This document shows, in pieces, positions 37,295 to 46,317 of a DNA stretch of 64,000 nucleotides. A model generated the notes under the pieces. That model ran no database searches. It had not been told where the DNA came from and saw nothing but the letters and a program-made list of their open reading frames with translations. The translations under genes were made by a program, and so were the position numbers. Source of the DNA: Ureibacillus composti (GTDB lineage Bacteria; Bacillota; Bacilli; Bacillales_A; Planococcaceae). Location of the stretch: positions 823,001 through 887,000 of the forward strand of contig JAUCEP010000002.1 in NCBI GenBank assembly GCA_030348875.1. Direction: 5' to 3'. Within the stretch, counting starts at the first letter, position 1, and the number at the start of each line of letters is the position of its first letter.

Positions 37295-37831
37295 ATGAAA
37301 AATTGGTTAATAGCAGTAATGGCTGTCATAGCTATGCTTACGCTAGCAGCTTGTGGCGATAAAAAAGAAGAAGTACTAGATCCAGCTGAAACAAAAGAAA
37401 TTATTGACGAGGGTACTGTAGGTTTTGAGGTACTTGGAGATAAAGTAGAAGAAGTAACTGATATACCAAAAGAAGACAAGAAGGCAATACTCGCAGCTTT
37501 TGATGAATATATTGCTTCATTCAATGCGAAAGATATTAATCGATACACAAATACGTTATCAAAAGATCCACAAGGGTTTGACTATGAAGAAGACATTTCT
37601 ATCGCAAAAAATGCATTTGCAGATTACGATATTGAACGAGTCGCATCAGATGTAACCATTGTGAAATATACTAAAGAACAAGCCCAAGTCTATGCAAATC
37701 TCGTTATTAATATGAATGAGCTAGAATCTGACGCAAAATTAGAAAGTAGTGGCCGACAAGTGACGGTATTTGCCAAAGAAGACGACGCTTGGAAAGTAAC
37801 AAGTGTTTATTATATTGGGAATGATTCATAA
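37295..37831 (+). CDS. Small lipoprotein with NTF2-like fold, unknown function
   Basis: Lipoprotein of 178 residues. Signal peptide with lipobox LTLAAC (Cys20) followed by GDKKEE, so it should be lipid-anchored on the outer face of the membrane. Residues 70-175 (AILAAFDEYIASFNAKDINR..VTVFAKEDDAWKVTSVYYIG) have the pattern of an NTF2/SnoaL-like domain, a common small-ligand or protein-binding fold. ATG 37295 fits GGGAGGG at 37279-37285; the frame is open upstream to 37211, but that extension would bury the signal peptide. No function is assigned. Confidence 0.82.
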   Translation: MKNWLIAVMAVIAMLTLAACGDKKEEVLDPAETKEIIDEGTVGFEVLGDKVEEVTDIPKEDKKAILAAFDEYIASFNAKDINRYTNTLSKDPQGFDYEEDISIAKNAFADYDIERVASDVTIVKYTKEQAQVYANLVINMNELESDAKLESSGRQVTVFAKEDDAWKVTSVYYIGNDS

Positions 37832-37889
37832 ACTATGAATTGGAAATATCAACTCCTACGCGCAAAGGACGTTTTCGGAGTACTTAATG

Positions 37890-37922
37890 GGTCGCCTCAT
37901 GACTTTAGAGGCGATCTTTTTT
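37890..37922 (+). terminator. Rho-independent terminator
   Basis: GGTCGCCTC / GAGGCGATC (one wobble) with a 9-nt loop, followed by TTTTTT. Confidence 0.87.
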
Positions 37923-38088
37923 ATTGGTTAGTAATTACTGTGAGCGCCTACTGAGTGTGATGTTGATTGCGCCTGTCATATGTAATTGTATTGCTGAGCA
38001 AAATGTGAGTTTCATGCATTTTTAGTTTATAGTTCACATAATCTAGTAGATACGGTAATATAATGTACATAGGAGAGTGGGAAAATTC

Positions 38089-38934
38089 ATGAGTATTGCA
38101 GTCGTAACCGATAGTACAGCATATTTAACACCGGAAGAACGCACACGCTACAACATTCGAATGATTCCTTTAAGTGTCAATTTAGAAGATGGAAGTTATG
38201 AGGAAGAAGTTGAAATTACTGCTTCTGAGTTTTACGATAAAGTCCGCGGAGCAAAGACGTTCCCCAAAACTACGCAACCACCAGTTGGGAAGTTTGTACA
38301 ACTTTTCGAGGAGCTCGCTAAAGACTATGATGAAGTGATCTCGATCCATTTATCAAGTGGCATCAGTGGGACATACCAAGGAGCTGTACAAGCAGGTGAC
38401 ATGGTCGAAGGCATAAAAGTACACACATTCGACAGTGAAATCTCTTGTGCACCTCAAGGATACTATGCAGTAAAGGCTGCACAGATGGCTCAAGAAGGTG
38501 CATCCGCTCAGGAAATTTTAGCCGAACTTGAAGAAATGAAAAAATCAATGGACGCATACTTTATTGTCGATGATTTATCCCATCTACAACGCGGTGGTAG
38601 ATTATCATCAGCTGCGGCACTAGTTGGTGGCTTATTGCAAGTGAAGCCAATACTAAATTTTGAGAATAAAGTCATCGTCCCGTTTGAAAAAATTCGTACG
38701 AAGAAAAAAGCCTTACGCCGTGTTGAAGAATTGCTTGCTAAAGAAGCAGCGAAGTATGACCAACTTCAAGCAACCATCATTCACGCAAACTGTGAAAGTG
38801 AAGCGAGAGAATGGATGGCACAATTATCCTCAGCTTATCCGAATGTACACTTTAACATCAGCTACTTCGGCCCTGTTATCGGAACCCATTTAGGTGAGGG
38901 AGCACTTGGTTTAGGCTGGGTGAAGGTGGATTAA
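38089..38934 (+). CDS. degV: DegV family fatty acid-binding protein
   Basis: Cytoplasmic fatty-acid-binding protein of 281 residues; FakB members of this family present fatty acids to the kinase FakA. Motifs: VVTDSTAYL at the N-terminus, TTQPPVGKF near 65, ISIHLSSGISGTYQGA near 87-102 containing the ligand-binding serines, RGGRLSSAAALVGGLLQVKPIL near 170, and IGTHLGEGALGLGW at the C-terminus. ATG 38089 is preferred since TAGGAGAG lies about 11 nt upstream; GTG 38077 overlaps it. The place between degU and comFA is the same as degV in B. subtilis. Confidence 0.93.
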   Translation: MSIAVVTDSTAYLTPEERTRYNIRMIPLSVNLEDGSYEEEVEITASEFYDKVRGAKTFPKTTQPPVGKFVQLFEELAKDYDEVISIHLSSGISGTYQGAVQAGDMVEGIKVHTFDSEISCAPQGYYAVKAAQMAQEGASAQEILAELEEMKKSMDAYFIVDDLSHLQRGGRLSSAAALVGGLLQVKPILNFENKVIVPFEKIRTKKKALRRVEELLAKEAAKYDQLQATIIHANCESEAREWMAQLSSAYPNVHFNISYFGPVIGTHLGEGALGLGWVKVD

Positions 38935-38986
38935 TGTTTACCTTGATTGGCGAGAAAGATTGTTTAATTAAATAGCGTTTTTGTGA

Positions 38987-39019
38987 TAGTCTCTACTTTT
39001 TGGGTAGGGGCTATTTTTT
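38987..39019 (+). terminator. Rho-independent terminator after degV
   Basis: TAGTCTCTAC pairs along all ten positions with GTAGGGGCTA (two wobbles), then TTTTTT. Confidence 0.85.
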
Positions 39020-39158
39020 AGCGGAAAGCTTAAAATTATATGGCAAAATTAGATAGAAAATTGAGGACAAAGTTATTCTTTGATACTATGAAAAGTCGCT
39101 TGGCGGATAAATTAGAAATAATGGTGGATAAATTATATTTCCTAAAGGAGGTACAAAC

Positions 39159-40598
39159 ATGCACAAGAAACTTTCAAAACAAAATAATTACCAAAAGTAC
39201 AAAGGCATCATCATCGAACCACAAATACGAGACTTTTTCATCGGTCGTATTTGGACGCAAAACAACACCCCCTTCCCTCAAAATAAGATTGAAAATTATA
39301 TCGGCTCCAACTATTTCTCCATCCGATCTGCAATCACAGTTAATCAATCTTCTAACCTTTTTAAACAAAAATCCTTCAAATGCAATCGATGCCACAATGA
39401 GAACCAAGAAGAATTTATCCAATTTGAATGCGCACGCTGTGAAAAGCATTGTGTCTATTGTAGACATTGTATCAATATGGGGCGAATGAGTAGATGTACG
39501 GATTTAATTGTTTGGAGTGGGCCTGTACCAAACCTCAAGCACCATCACGAGCTTGCTTGGGAAGGAAAATTCACGGAAGCTCAAGAGCAGGCATCCAACG
39601 AATTAATTCAAAGCATCAGTAGGAAGCGAAATCATCTTATACACGCAGTGTGCGGTGCAGGAAAAACAGAGATCCTTTTCCCAGCAGTTCACTTTGCACT
39701 CAATAAAGGGTTGCGAGTTTGCGTTGCCACACCCCGTACCGATGTTGTATTAGAGCTCTTTCCACGATTTCTAAAAGTCTTTCCAAAAACAATTCTTCAT
39801 GCTTACTATGGGGGTTCCCCGAAACAACATGGTTTTGCACAACTTGTCATTGCAACAACTCACCAACTATACAGATTTGAAAACGCCTTTGATGTCGTCA
39901 TAGTGGACGAAGCAGATGCTTTTCCATATACAGCAGATCAAGCTTTACAAAAGGCAGTTTACAAAGTGAGGAAGAATGAGGCTCCAATTGCATTCGTTAC
40001 GGCTACTCCTTCTCTAAAAATTCTTGCCCAAGTAAAACATGAAAACTGGGGTCACTCCTTTATTCCAAGAAGATATCACGGCCACCCTCTACCGGTCCCT
40101 CGATTTGAATCACTTTGGTCATACGATAAAAAAATTAATAAGGGCAAACTTCCACCAAAACTTATTAATTGGATGAAAACTAGATTAGAGCAGAAAGAAC
40201 CATTCTTAATTTTCTTCCCCACAATACAACTAATGGAGAAAGCAACCCCTCTGTTTCAAGATATCAACCCCGAAATAATTAGTGTTCATGCCGAAGACCC
40301 AAACCGAAAAGAAAAAGTAATGAAGCTGCGTAATGGAGAAATTCCTGGGCTACTTACCACAACGATTTTAGAGCGTGGGATCACCATTAAAAATGTGCAA
40401 GTCGCTGTAGTTGGAGCGGAATCGAGAATCTTTACCTCAAGCGCACTAATTCAAATTAGTGGTCGCGTTGGCCGAAACGTTCAATTTCCTGATGGAGAAA
40501 TTGTTTATTTTCATCATGGAATCACTATGGAAATGGATACAGCAAGAGATGAAATTCTTCGTCTCAACAAAGAAGGCTTTCAGAAGGTGATGGGATGA
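39159..40598 (+). CDS. comFA: ComFA, DEAD-box helicase-like DNA uptake ATPase
   Basis: Competence ATPase that drives import of transforming DNA at the inner face of the membrane. The 479 residues include a four-Cys zinc motif (CNRCHNEN..CARCEKHCVYCRHC, about 75-105), Walker A AVCGAGKTEI, DEAD box VIVDEADAFP, SAT-like VTATPS, and the C-terminal helicase half with TTTILERGITI and QISGRVGRN. AAAGGAGG precedes ATG 39159. It overlaps comFC by 4 nt (ATGA). In B. subtilis the operon responds to ComK; no clear K-box pair was recognised here. Confidence 0.96.
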   Translation: MHKKLSKQNNYQKYKGIIIEPQIRDFFIGRIWTQNNTPFPQNKIENYIGSNYFSIRSAITVNQSSNLFKQKSFKCNRCHNENQEEFIQFECARCEKHCVYCRHCINMGRMSRCTDLIVWSGPVPNLKHHHELAWEGKFTEAQEQASNELIQSISRKRNHLIHAVCGAGKTEILFPAVHFALNKGLRVCVATPRTDVVLELFPRFLKVFPKTILHAYYGGSPKQHGFAQLVIATTHQLYRFENAFDVVIVDEADAFPYTADQALQKAVYKVRKNEAPIAFVTATPSLKILAQVKHENWGHSFIPRRYHGHPLPVPRFESLWSYDKKINKGKLPPKLINWMKTRLEQKEPFLIFFPTIQLMEKATPLFQDINPEIISVHAEDPNRKEKVMKLRNGEIPGLLTTTILERGITIKNVQVAVVGAESRIFTSSALIQISGRVGRNVQFPDGEIVYFHHGITMEMDTARDEILRLNKEGFQKVMG

Positions 40599-41203
40599 AG
40601 CGTGAAGTGACGAATTGTTTATTGTGTAATGTTCCACTGAACGAAATGGTTACTTGGAAAACACTATTAACCAATGCATACCCTAAAACGATTTGCAAAG
40701 ACTGCGAGAATAAGTTTGAACCTTATCCACCAACAGGAGAGGGAGAAGTCATGTCACTCTATCAATATAACGAGGCGATGAAAGACTATCTCCACCGATA
40801 TAAGTTCATGCATGACGTTGTGCTGGCGAAAGTTTTCCGAAATCAGATTCACAAAGCACTAAATAAAATGGATGCGGCAATTGTTCCAATTCCAATGCAC
40901 CCAGTCAAATTAAAAGAAAGAACGTTTGCCCATGTAGACGAGTTGTTGAAGGCAGCGAATATCAATTTTGAACATTTCCTAGATAAAATCACGTTGGAGA
41001 CTCAAGGAGAGAAAACTAGAGAAGAGCGTATTACAACGCCACAAATATTTAAACTAAAGGTTTCACCTGACAAAGTGAAAAATCAAAACATCCTGTTAGT
41101 AGACGACATCTACACAACAGGAACCACCATTTCTCATGCTAAAAATTTATTACTTGAAGCAGGTGCCAATTCAGTAACAGCCTTTACTCTTATTAGAGTG
41201 TAA
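40595..41203 (+). CDS. comFC: ComFC, phosphoribosyltransferase-like competence protein
   Basis: Partner of ComFA needed for efficient transformation. The 202 residues hold two CxxC pairs near the N-terminus (CLLCNVPL, CKDCENKF), a middle IVPIPMHPVKLKERTFAHVD, and the PRPP-binding signature ILLVDDIYTTGTT near 165-177, typical of the ComF/GntX family. Its start overlaps the comFA stop, and its stop codon overlaps the -35 element of the sigma-D promoter for yvyF. Confidence 0.95.
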   Translation: MKREVTNCLLCNVPLNEMVTWKTLLTNAYPKTICKDCENKFEPYPPTGEGEVMSLYQYNEAMKDYLHRYKFMHDVVLAKVFRNQIHKALNKMDAAIVPIPMHPVKLKERTFAHVDELLKAANINFEHFLDKITLETQGEKTREERITTPQIFKLKVSPDKVKNQNILLVDDIYTTGTTISHAKNLLLEAGANSVTAFTLIRV

Positions 41204-41227
41204 ACTTTAGTAGCCTACAGCCGATAT
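41201..41227 (+). promoter_or_regulatory. Sigma-D promoter of yvyF-flgM operon, consensus match
   Basis: TAAA (41201-41204), 15-nt spacer, GCCGATAT (41220-41227): every position fits the sigma-D (flagellar sigma-28) consensus. The -35 overlaps the comFC stop codon. Confidence 0.88.
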
Positions 41228-41241
41228 AAAGAATATAGATA

Positions 41242-41269
41242 ATTATATTTCGGATACCGAAAATATAAT
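41242..41269 (+). promoter_or_regulatory. Hairpin abutting the yvyF ribosome binding site
   Basis: ATTATATTTCGG / CCGAAAATATAAT (one bulge, loop ATA) ends on the base before GGAGG (41270-41274). It could tune translation or stabilise the 5' end of the mRNA. Confidence 0.5.
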
Positions 41270-41281
41270 GGAGGAATGGAT

Positions 41282-41695
41282 ATGGCAGAAATACGAAATT
41301 GCCCTAGTTGTGGAGAAATATTTAATTATATTGGCATAAAAGAAATATGTAATAAGTGTGCGCGAAATGAAGAGGAAATGTATGAAGTAGTTTATCGTTT
41401 CTTAAGAAAACGCGAAAATCGTGCTGCGACAGTAGAACGGATTATTGAAGTAACAGGAGTTAAAGAAGAGTTATTATACAAATGGGTTAGAAAAGGACGT
41501 TTACAACCAGCAATGTTTCCTAATTTAGGCTATCCTTGTGATAATTGTGGTCGTTTAACAAATAACGGGAAATTGTGTGACCGTTGTAAAGATGAATTAA
41601 GTGCTGACTTACGTACATTTGAAGCAGCTAAGGAATTTAGAGAAAATATAGCTAAACATGAAAAGGCTACTTACTTATCAGAGAAAAGAAAGTAA
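41282..41695 (+). CDS. yvyF: YvyF family flagellar operon regulatory protein
   Basis: Small cytoplasmic protein of 137 residues with two zinc-ribbon-like Cys pairs at each end: CPSCGEIF and CNKCARN near the N-terminus, CDNCGRL and CDRCKDEL at about 90-110. Between them is a helix-turn-helix-like stretch (ATVERIIEVTGVKEELLYKW). It heads the flgM-flgN-flgK-flgL unit as in B. subtilis. Its function is unsettled (annotated as a flagellar regulator). ATG 41282 is chosen over ATG 41276 because GGAGG at 41270-41274 is 7 nt away from the former and 1 nt from the latter. A long terminator follows. Confidence 0.9.
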   Translation: MAEIRNCPSCGEIFNYIGIKEICNKCARNEEEMYEVVYRFLRKRENRAATVERIIEVTGVKEELLYKWVRKGRLQPAMFPNLGYPCDNCGRLTNNGKLCDRCKDELSADLRTFEAAKEFRENIAKHEKATYLSEKRK

Positions 41696-41704
41696 ATTAA
41701 ATTT

Positions 41705-41787
41705 GCTTACATTTAGCATAGACAATGGTTCATTTGATAAAATAAATGAATTATAAATTGTTTTTGTCTAAAATGTAAGCTTTTTTT
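41705..41787 (+). terminator. Very long terminator-like hairpin between yvyF and flgM
   Basis: Three successive pairings (GCTTACATTT / AAATGTAAGC; TAGACAA / TTGTCTA; TTCATTT / AAATGAA) build a 76-nt hairpin closed by seven T residues. Partial termination here would set yvyF apart from flgM. Confidence 0.82.
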
Positions 41788-41798
41788 ATGAAAATTGT

Positions 41799-41825
41799 TA
41801 ACATCTTTGTGAAAGAACCGAAATA
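41799..41825 (+). promoter_or_regulatory. Candidate sigma-D promoter of flgM
   Basis: TAAC (41799-41802), then 15 nt, then CCGAAATA (41818-41825): two differences from TAAA-N15-GCCGATAT. flgM having its own sigma-D promoter would suit feedback control. Weaker than the other two sigma-D sites in the window. Confidence 0.45.
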
Positions 41826-41859
41826 ACAAATAGACAAGTTAGTAGAGGGAGGGATAATT

Positions 41860-42123
41860 GTGAAAATTACTTCACACGGAATCCATTCAGTGAATCCATA
41901 TACAAAACAACAACAAAATACCGTAAAACCAATGAATGGAAAATCGACTTCAGTGGATAAAATCGAAATTTCTTCTGCTGCAAAAGAGATGCAAATTTCT
42001 TCAAACTACAATACAGAACGTGTAGAAAAACTACAAAACTTAAAAGAGCAAATTAAATCAGGCGAATATAAAGTTGATGCGAATAAATTAGCAGAAGACG
42101 TCTTGAAGTATTATAAAAAATAA
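41860..42123 (+). CDS. flgM: FlgM, anti-sigma-28 (sigma-D) factor
   Basis: Binds and inhibits sigma-D until the hook-basal body is complete. The 87 residues fit the family: a flexible N-terminal half and the sigma-binding C-terminal half with VDKIEISSAAKEMQI and ERVEKLQNLKEQIKSGEYKV followed by LAEDVLKYY. Start is GTG 41860 with GAGGGAGGG upstream. flgN follows after 14 nt. Confidence 0.95.
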   Translation: MKITSHGIHSVNPYTKQQQNTVKPMNGKSTSVDKIEISSAAKEMQISSNYNTERVEKLQNLKEQIKSGEYKVDANKLAEDVLKYYKK

Positions 42124-42137
42124 AGGAGTTCTAAACC

Positions 42138-42638
42138 ATGTCTGTTCAAACAATAATGACCATCTTAGAAAAACTTGAAAAAATGCATAGAAGTTTGCTT
42201 GAACATGCTTATCGCAAAACAGAGCTTGTGAAAAAAGGGGACATGGAAGAACTTGATCAAATGTTGAAAATCGAGCAATCTCATGTAGCAGCGATTGAAA
42301 CACTCGAGCAACAGCGTCAGCAAGTGGTGACGGAATACCTCCGAGCAAAAGGAATTGCTCCTGCTGGCACACCAACTGTCGCCAATGTCATCGAAGCTAC
42401 TGAGAACGAGGAACAACGAACTGAAATAAAAGCCATTCGAAATCGTTTAATTTCAGTTGTTGAGGAATTAAAAAAACAAAATGAGTTAAATCAAAAACTA
42501 GTGTATCAATCACTCCAATTTGTCAATATGACAATGGAAACGCTGCGCCCTAGTCCTGAACAGATTAACTATTCTGGTAAAGAAGTGCGCGGTCAAAACG
42601 CTATTCCGAAAAAGGGATATTTTGATTCACAAGCTTAA
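42138..42638 (+). CDS. flgN: FlgN, export chaperone for FlgK and FlgL
   Basis: Cytoplasmic type III export chaperone of 166 residues, almost wholly helical, with heptad-like segments (LEKLEKMHRSLLEHAYRKTE, QMLKIEQSHVAAIETLEQQR, and a long helix to about residue 140). It binds the C-termini of hook-filament junction proteins, whose genes follow directly. AAAGGAG precedes the ATG. Confidence 0.92.
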   Translation: MSVQTIMTILEKLEKMHRSLLEHAYRKTELVKKGDMEELDQMLKIEQSHVAAIETLEQQRQQVVTEYLRAKGIAPAGTPTVANVIEATENEEQRTEIKAIRNRLISVVEELKKQNELNQKLVYQSLQFVNMTMETLRPSPEQINYSGKEVRGQNAIPKKGYFDSQA

Positions 42639-42716
42639 TGAAAAGGTGCGAGTAAGAATCTCGTACTCTAATACATAGAAACAATTAGAAGAAGATTAAC
42701 AAAAGGAGGAGACTTC

Positions 42717-44327
42717 ATGCGCTCCACATTTATGGGATTAGAAGCAAGCAAGCGTGGGTTATTCACGCAACAAAGCGCTTTATATACGACAGGTCACAAC
42801 ATCTCGAATGCAAACACTGAAGGATACTCGAGACAACGCGTAAACATGCAACCGACATTAGGATATCCTGGTACAGGGTTAAATACACCTACAACTGCAG
42901 GCTTTATAGGGACAGGTGTTGAAGCCGGATCCGTCCAACGTATTCGCGATGGATTTACAGACAAACAATACCGTCAAGAAACAAATAAACTAGGATACTG
43001 GGAAGCACGATCTCATGCTATTACACAGATGGAAGACGTGTTAAATGAGCCTTCAGATTACGGTTTAGCAGAGTCTCTTAATGAGTTTTATAATTCCTTA
43101 CAAGATTTAAATGTGAATCCTGAAGACGGCGGTGCACGTGCAGTTGTTGTACAACGAGGGATTGCGGTAGCTGATTCATTCAATTATATGTATAACTCCA
43201 TTAAGCAAATACAAGATAATGCGGGTGCAGAAATTGGAATTGTATTAAAAGATGCTAACTCTGTACTTCAACAAATTGCATCAATTAATGAACAAATACA
43301 AGCCATTGAACCAAACGGCTATATGCCAAATGATTTATATGATGCCCGTGATCAGTTATTAGATGAACTATCTAGTTATTTTCCAATTGAAACGTCTTAT
43401 AATCGTTCTGGAGGTAATGCATTAGCTATTGCAGAAGGTTCGGTGACAGTATCATTAAAATTAAACAATACTACTATTAAATTAGTAGATGGGAAAGATT
43501 ATGCTCAAATCCGTAATTCGGGTGTAAATACTTCAACAGATGGCATTACCCCAACTGGAATGGTGACAGGAATACAGCTTGTCAAAGTGAATTCAGACGG
43601 AACTGAATCTTATTTAGATAACAATATGCAAGCATCAGCTACTCCTGTTGTGAATGATATTAAAAACTTTAATGATTTAGGAAAGTTAAAATCACTCGTG
43701 GATTCTTTTGGTTATTACGCTGGTGATAATCCAGTTGGGTTGCCGATTGAAAAGGGTCTATTCTCAGATATGCTTTCAAAATTAGACCTTATGGCTCAGT
43801 CGTTTGCAACTGCTTTTAATACTCTACATGCAGATGGGACAGATTTAACCGGTGCACAAGGTCAAGTATTCTTTGTTCAGAAAGATACTTTAAACGGTAC
43901 TGGAATAACTGCACAGAATATTTATGTTTCAAAGGATATAATGGATGATCCAAATAAAATTGCTGCATCAGATTCGGATATTGGAAGTGCTGAACCAGGT
44001 AACGGGAAACAAGCACTAGCACTAGCAAATATGAAATTCGATAATATAGCCGCACTTGGAAACGTTAGTGTTCAAACATATTTTGAAGGGTTAATTGGTC
44101 AACTGGGAGTAGATGGTCAACAAGCTTCACGTTTACTTTATAACTCACAAACACTTCAACAAGCAGTGCTTGAACGTCGAGCATCTGTAAGTTCTGTTTC
44201 ATTAGATGAAGAAATGACAAATATGATTACATTCCAACAAGCTTATAACGCCAATGCTCGCATGATTACGGTGGTTGATGAAACACTAGATAAAATCATC
44301 AACGGTATGGGTCGAGTTGGATTATAG
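42717..44327 (+). CDS. flgK: FlgK, flagellar hook-associated protein 1
   Basis: First hook-filament junction protein, exported through the flagellar type III apparatus. The 536 residues show conserved termini: MGLEASKRGLFTQQSALYTT and GHNISNANTEGYSRQRV at the start, and LDEEMTNMITFQQAYNANAR followed by MITVVDETLDKIINGMGRVG at the end. The middle region is variable. AAAGGAGGA is the ribosome binding site; flgL follows after 15 nt. Confidence 0.97.
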   Translation: MRSTFMGLEASKRGLFTQQSALYTTGHNISNANTEGYSRQRVNMQPTLGYPGTGLNTPTTAGFIGTGVEAGSVQRIRDGFTDKQYRQETNKLGYWEARSHAITQMEDVLNEPSDYGLAESLNEFYNSLQDLNVNPEDGGARAVVVQRGIAVADSFNYMYNSIKQIQDNAGAEIGIVLKDANSVLQQIASINEQIQAIEPNGYMPNDLYDARDQLLDELSSYFPIETSYNRSGGNALAIAEGSVTVSLKLNNTTIKLVDGKDYAQIRNSGVNTSTDGITPTGMVTGIQLVKVNSDGTESYLDNNMQASATPVVNDIKNFNDLGKLKSLVDSFGYYAGDNPVGLPIEKGLFSDMLSKLDLMAQSFATAFNTLHADGTDLTGAQGQVFFVQKDTLNGTGITAQNIYVSKDIMDDPNKIAASDSDIGSAEPGNGKQALALANMKFDNIAALGNVSVQTYFEGLIGQLGVDGQQASRLLYNSQTLQQAVLERRASVSSVSLDEEMTNMITFQQAYNANARMITVVDETLDKIINGMGRVGL

Positions 44328-44342
44328 TAGGAGGTATTTAAC

Positions 44343-45248
44343 ATGCGCGTAACACAATCAATGCTATCAGATAATATGCTCCGAAACCTATCAAACAGTT
44401 ACTCAAAACTTGGAAAAGTCCAAGAACAAATTAATACAGGGAAAAAAGTGAATCGCCCTTCAGATGACCCAGTTGTTGCGATGAAGGGAATAGGTTTTCG
44501 TACGGAATTAAACAATGTGAAACAATTTTCACGAAATATTGGGGAAGCTTATAATTGGTTAAATACTACTGATGATACACTAGATAAAATTGGTTCAGCC
44601 TTGCAACGTGCAAATGAACTAATGGTGCAAGCTTCAAGTGATTCTATGACGAATGACGATCGGGTGAAAATAGATAGTGAATTACAACAGTTAAGACAAC
44701 ACGTACAAGATCTTTCAAATACACAAATTGGAGATCGATATATTTTCAGTGGAACAAAAACAACAACCGAACCATATCAATTTGGTATCGGTTATCCAAC
44801 AGTTGATCCAACAGATATGAGTGATTCCTATAATAAAACAATTGAAATCGAAGTATTTGATGGGATTACGATGCAAATCAATTTAAATCCGATACCGTTG
44901 TTCAATGAAATTGATCAAATGTTTCAAGATATCAGTAATGACATTAATGACACAATTACACCTAAAACGGGTAAAGACTTGTCTAAATACTTAAATACAA
45001 TCGATTCAAATATGAATAAAATTTTAGTAACTCGTGCGGATATTGGAGCACGACAAAATCGCGTGGAATTAATGGATTCACGTCTACAATCACAAGAAAT
45101 TATTGCAACAGAAAGAATGTCCGAAAATGAAGATATTGATTATGAAAAAGCAATTACGGAAATGATTACACAAGAATCAATTCATCGTGCCGCACTCTCA
45201 GTTGGTGCACGAATTATTCAACCAACTTTAACCGATTTCTTAAGATAA
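44343..45248 (+). CDS. flgL: FlgL, flagellar hook-associated protein 3
   Basis: Second junction protein linking FlgK to the filament. The 301 residues have flagellin-like termini: MRVTQSMLSDNMLRNLSNSY and GKKVNRPSDDPVVAMKGIGF at the N-terminus, IGARQNRVELMDSRLQSQE and a final helix ending RIIQPTLTDFLR. AGGAGG precedes the ATG. A 12-bp hairpin follows just after the stop. Confidence 0.96.
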   Translation: MRVTQSMLSDNMLRNLSNSYSKLGKVQEQINTGKKVNRPSDDPVVAMKGIGFRTELNNVKQFSRNIGEAYNWLNTTDDTLDKIGSALQRANELMVQASSDSMTNDDRVKIDSELQQLRQHVQDLSNTQIGDRYIFSGTKTTTEPYQFGIGYPTVDPTDMSDSYNKTIEIEVFDGITMQINLNPIPLFNEIDQMFQDISNDINDTITPKTGKDLSKYLNTIDSNMNKILVTRADIGARQNRVELMDSRLQSQEIIATERMSENEDIDYEKAITEMITQESIHRAALSVGARIIQPTLTDFLR

Positions 45249-45252
45249 ATTA

Positions 45253-45289
45253 AAGCGTTTGGACAAACTTGTTCCAAACGCTTTCTTTA
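45253..45289 (+). terminator. Hairpin between flgL and yviE (weak terminator or RNA processing site)
   Basis: AAAGCGTTTGGA / TCCAAACGCTTT is a perfect 12-bp stem with a 9-nt loop, followed only by CTTTAA, so termination would be partial. It ends just before the ribosome binding site of the next gene. Confidence 0.6.
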
Positions 45290-45303
45290 AAGGGAGAGAA
45301 ATA

Positions 45304-45858
45304 ATGAATATCCCAAAACTTCAACTACAATCTTCAAAAGCACTATTAGAATTAAACATTCAAAAACCAGTACAAGAAATTCAACAACCAAAGGCCGATC
45401 TTGATTTGCAACAACCAAAAGCAAAATTGACGATTGAAACAACAAAATCTAAACTAACAATTGACTCTTTTCTAGCTAGAGAAGATATGGGATTTAAAAG
45501 TACCATAAGGCGTACGGCTGAAATTGCTCAACAAGGTAAGGAAGAAGCATTAGATGGAATTGGTAGAACGGCACAAGAGGGAAATCAGATGATGAGGATT
45601 GAAAATGGGGGGAATCCAATTGCTTCTATAGCTAAGAGTAGGGGAAGACAACCGTATTCAGGCTTAGGTATCAAATTTATTCCATCTTCAGATAGCGTGA
45701 AAATACACTTCGAGCCAGGAAGAGTAGATATCAAAGTAGAACTTCATAAAGTCATTAACAACACAACAATTAATAAGCCCATCCACAATTACACACCTGG
45801 GAAAGTAAAAGTAGAAATGTCACAAGTTCCATCATTAAAAATTGATTGGATTGTATAA
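45304..45858 (+). CDS. yviE: YviE-like protein (DUF6470)
   Basis: Soluble protein of 184 residues between flgL and fliW, as yviE is in B. subtilis. The N-terminal third is repetitive (QKPVQEIQQPKADLDLQQP, ETTKSKLTIDS) and the C-terminal third is beta-rich, ending VKVEMSQVPSLKIDWIV. Function is not established. ATG 45304 follows AAGGGAG; an in-frame TTG at 45259 lies inside the preceding hairpin and is unlikely. Confidence 0.88.
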   Translation: MNIPKLQLQSSKALLELNIQKPVQEIQQPKADLDLQQPKAKLTIETTKSKLTIDSFLAREDMGFKSTIRRTAEIAQQGKEEALDGIGRTAQEGNQMMRIENGGNPIASIAKSRGRQPYSGLGIKFIPSSDSVKIHFEPGRVDIKVELHKVINNTTINKPIHNYTPGKVKVEMSQVPSLKIDWIV

Positions 45859-45875
45859 CAAAAGGAGTAACGGAA

Positions 45876-46313
45876 ATGAACATTAAAACAGCTTACATGG
45901 GTGAAGTAGAAATTAATGAAGAAAGCATACTTAATTTCGATCATGGGATTCCAGGTTTTGAAGAGGAAAAACAATTCGTATTACTTCCAATTGAAGAAAA
46001 TAGCATCTTCCAAATTCTCCAGTCTGTCCAAACGGAAGATTTAGCATTTATTATTACAAGCCCATTCGGGGTAATCTCTAACTACAACTTTGACTTAGAT
46101 GAAGCAACAGTACATTCTCTTGAAATAAAAGATGAAAAAGAAGTTGCTGTCTTTGCCATCGTCTCATTAAAAGAAACTTTGGAAAAATCCTCTGTTAATT
46201 TAAAAGCGCCAATAGTATTAAATTCAACACTTAAGAAAGCAAAACAAGTCATTTTAGATAATGAAAACTATGCCATTCGTCACCAAATTTCTTTTGAAAG
46301 TGTAAAGGGGTGA
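45876..46313 (+). CDS. fliW: FliW, flagellar assembly factor and CsrA antagonist
   Basis: Binds either newly made flagellin or CsrA; when flagellin is secreted, FliW is freed to sequester CsrA and hag mRNA is translated. The 145 residues are typical: NFDHGIPGFEEEKQFVLLP, AFIITSPFGVISNYNFDLD, and VNLKAPIVLNSTLKKAKQVI. AAAGGAG precedes ATG 45876. csrA starts 4 nt after the stop, with its ribosome binding site inside the end of fliW. Confidence 0.96.
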   Translation: MNIKTAYMGEVEINEESILNFDHGIPGFEEEKQFVLLPIEENSIFQILQSVQTEDLAFIITSPFGVISNYNFDLDEATVHSLEIKDEKEVAVFAIVSLKETLEKSSVNLKAPIVLNSTLKKAKQVILDNENYAIRHQISFESVKG

Positions 46314-46317
46314 TTAA

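Noticed and set aside
39040-39489. 150-codon plus-strand frame overlapping the start of comFA
   Set aside because: It lies in another frame over the ComFA zinc-finger region, has no family resemblance, and its start lacks a ribosome binding site. comFA has AAAGGAGG and clear motifs.
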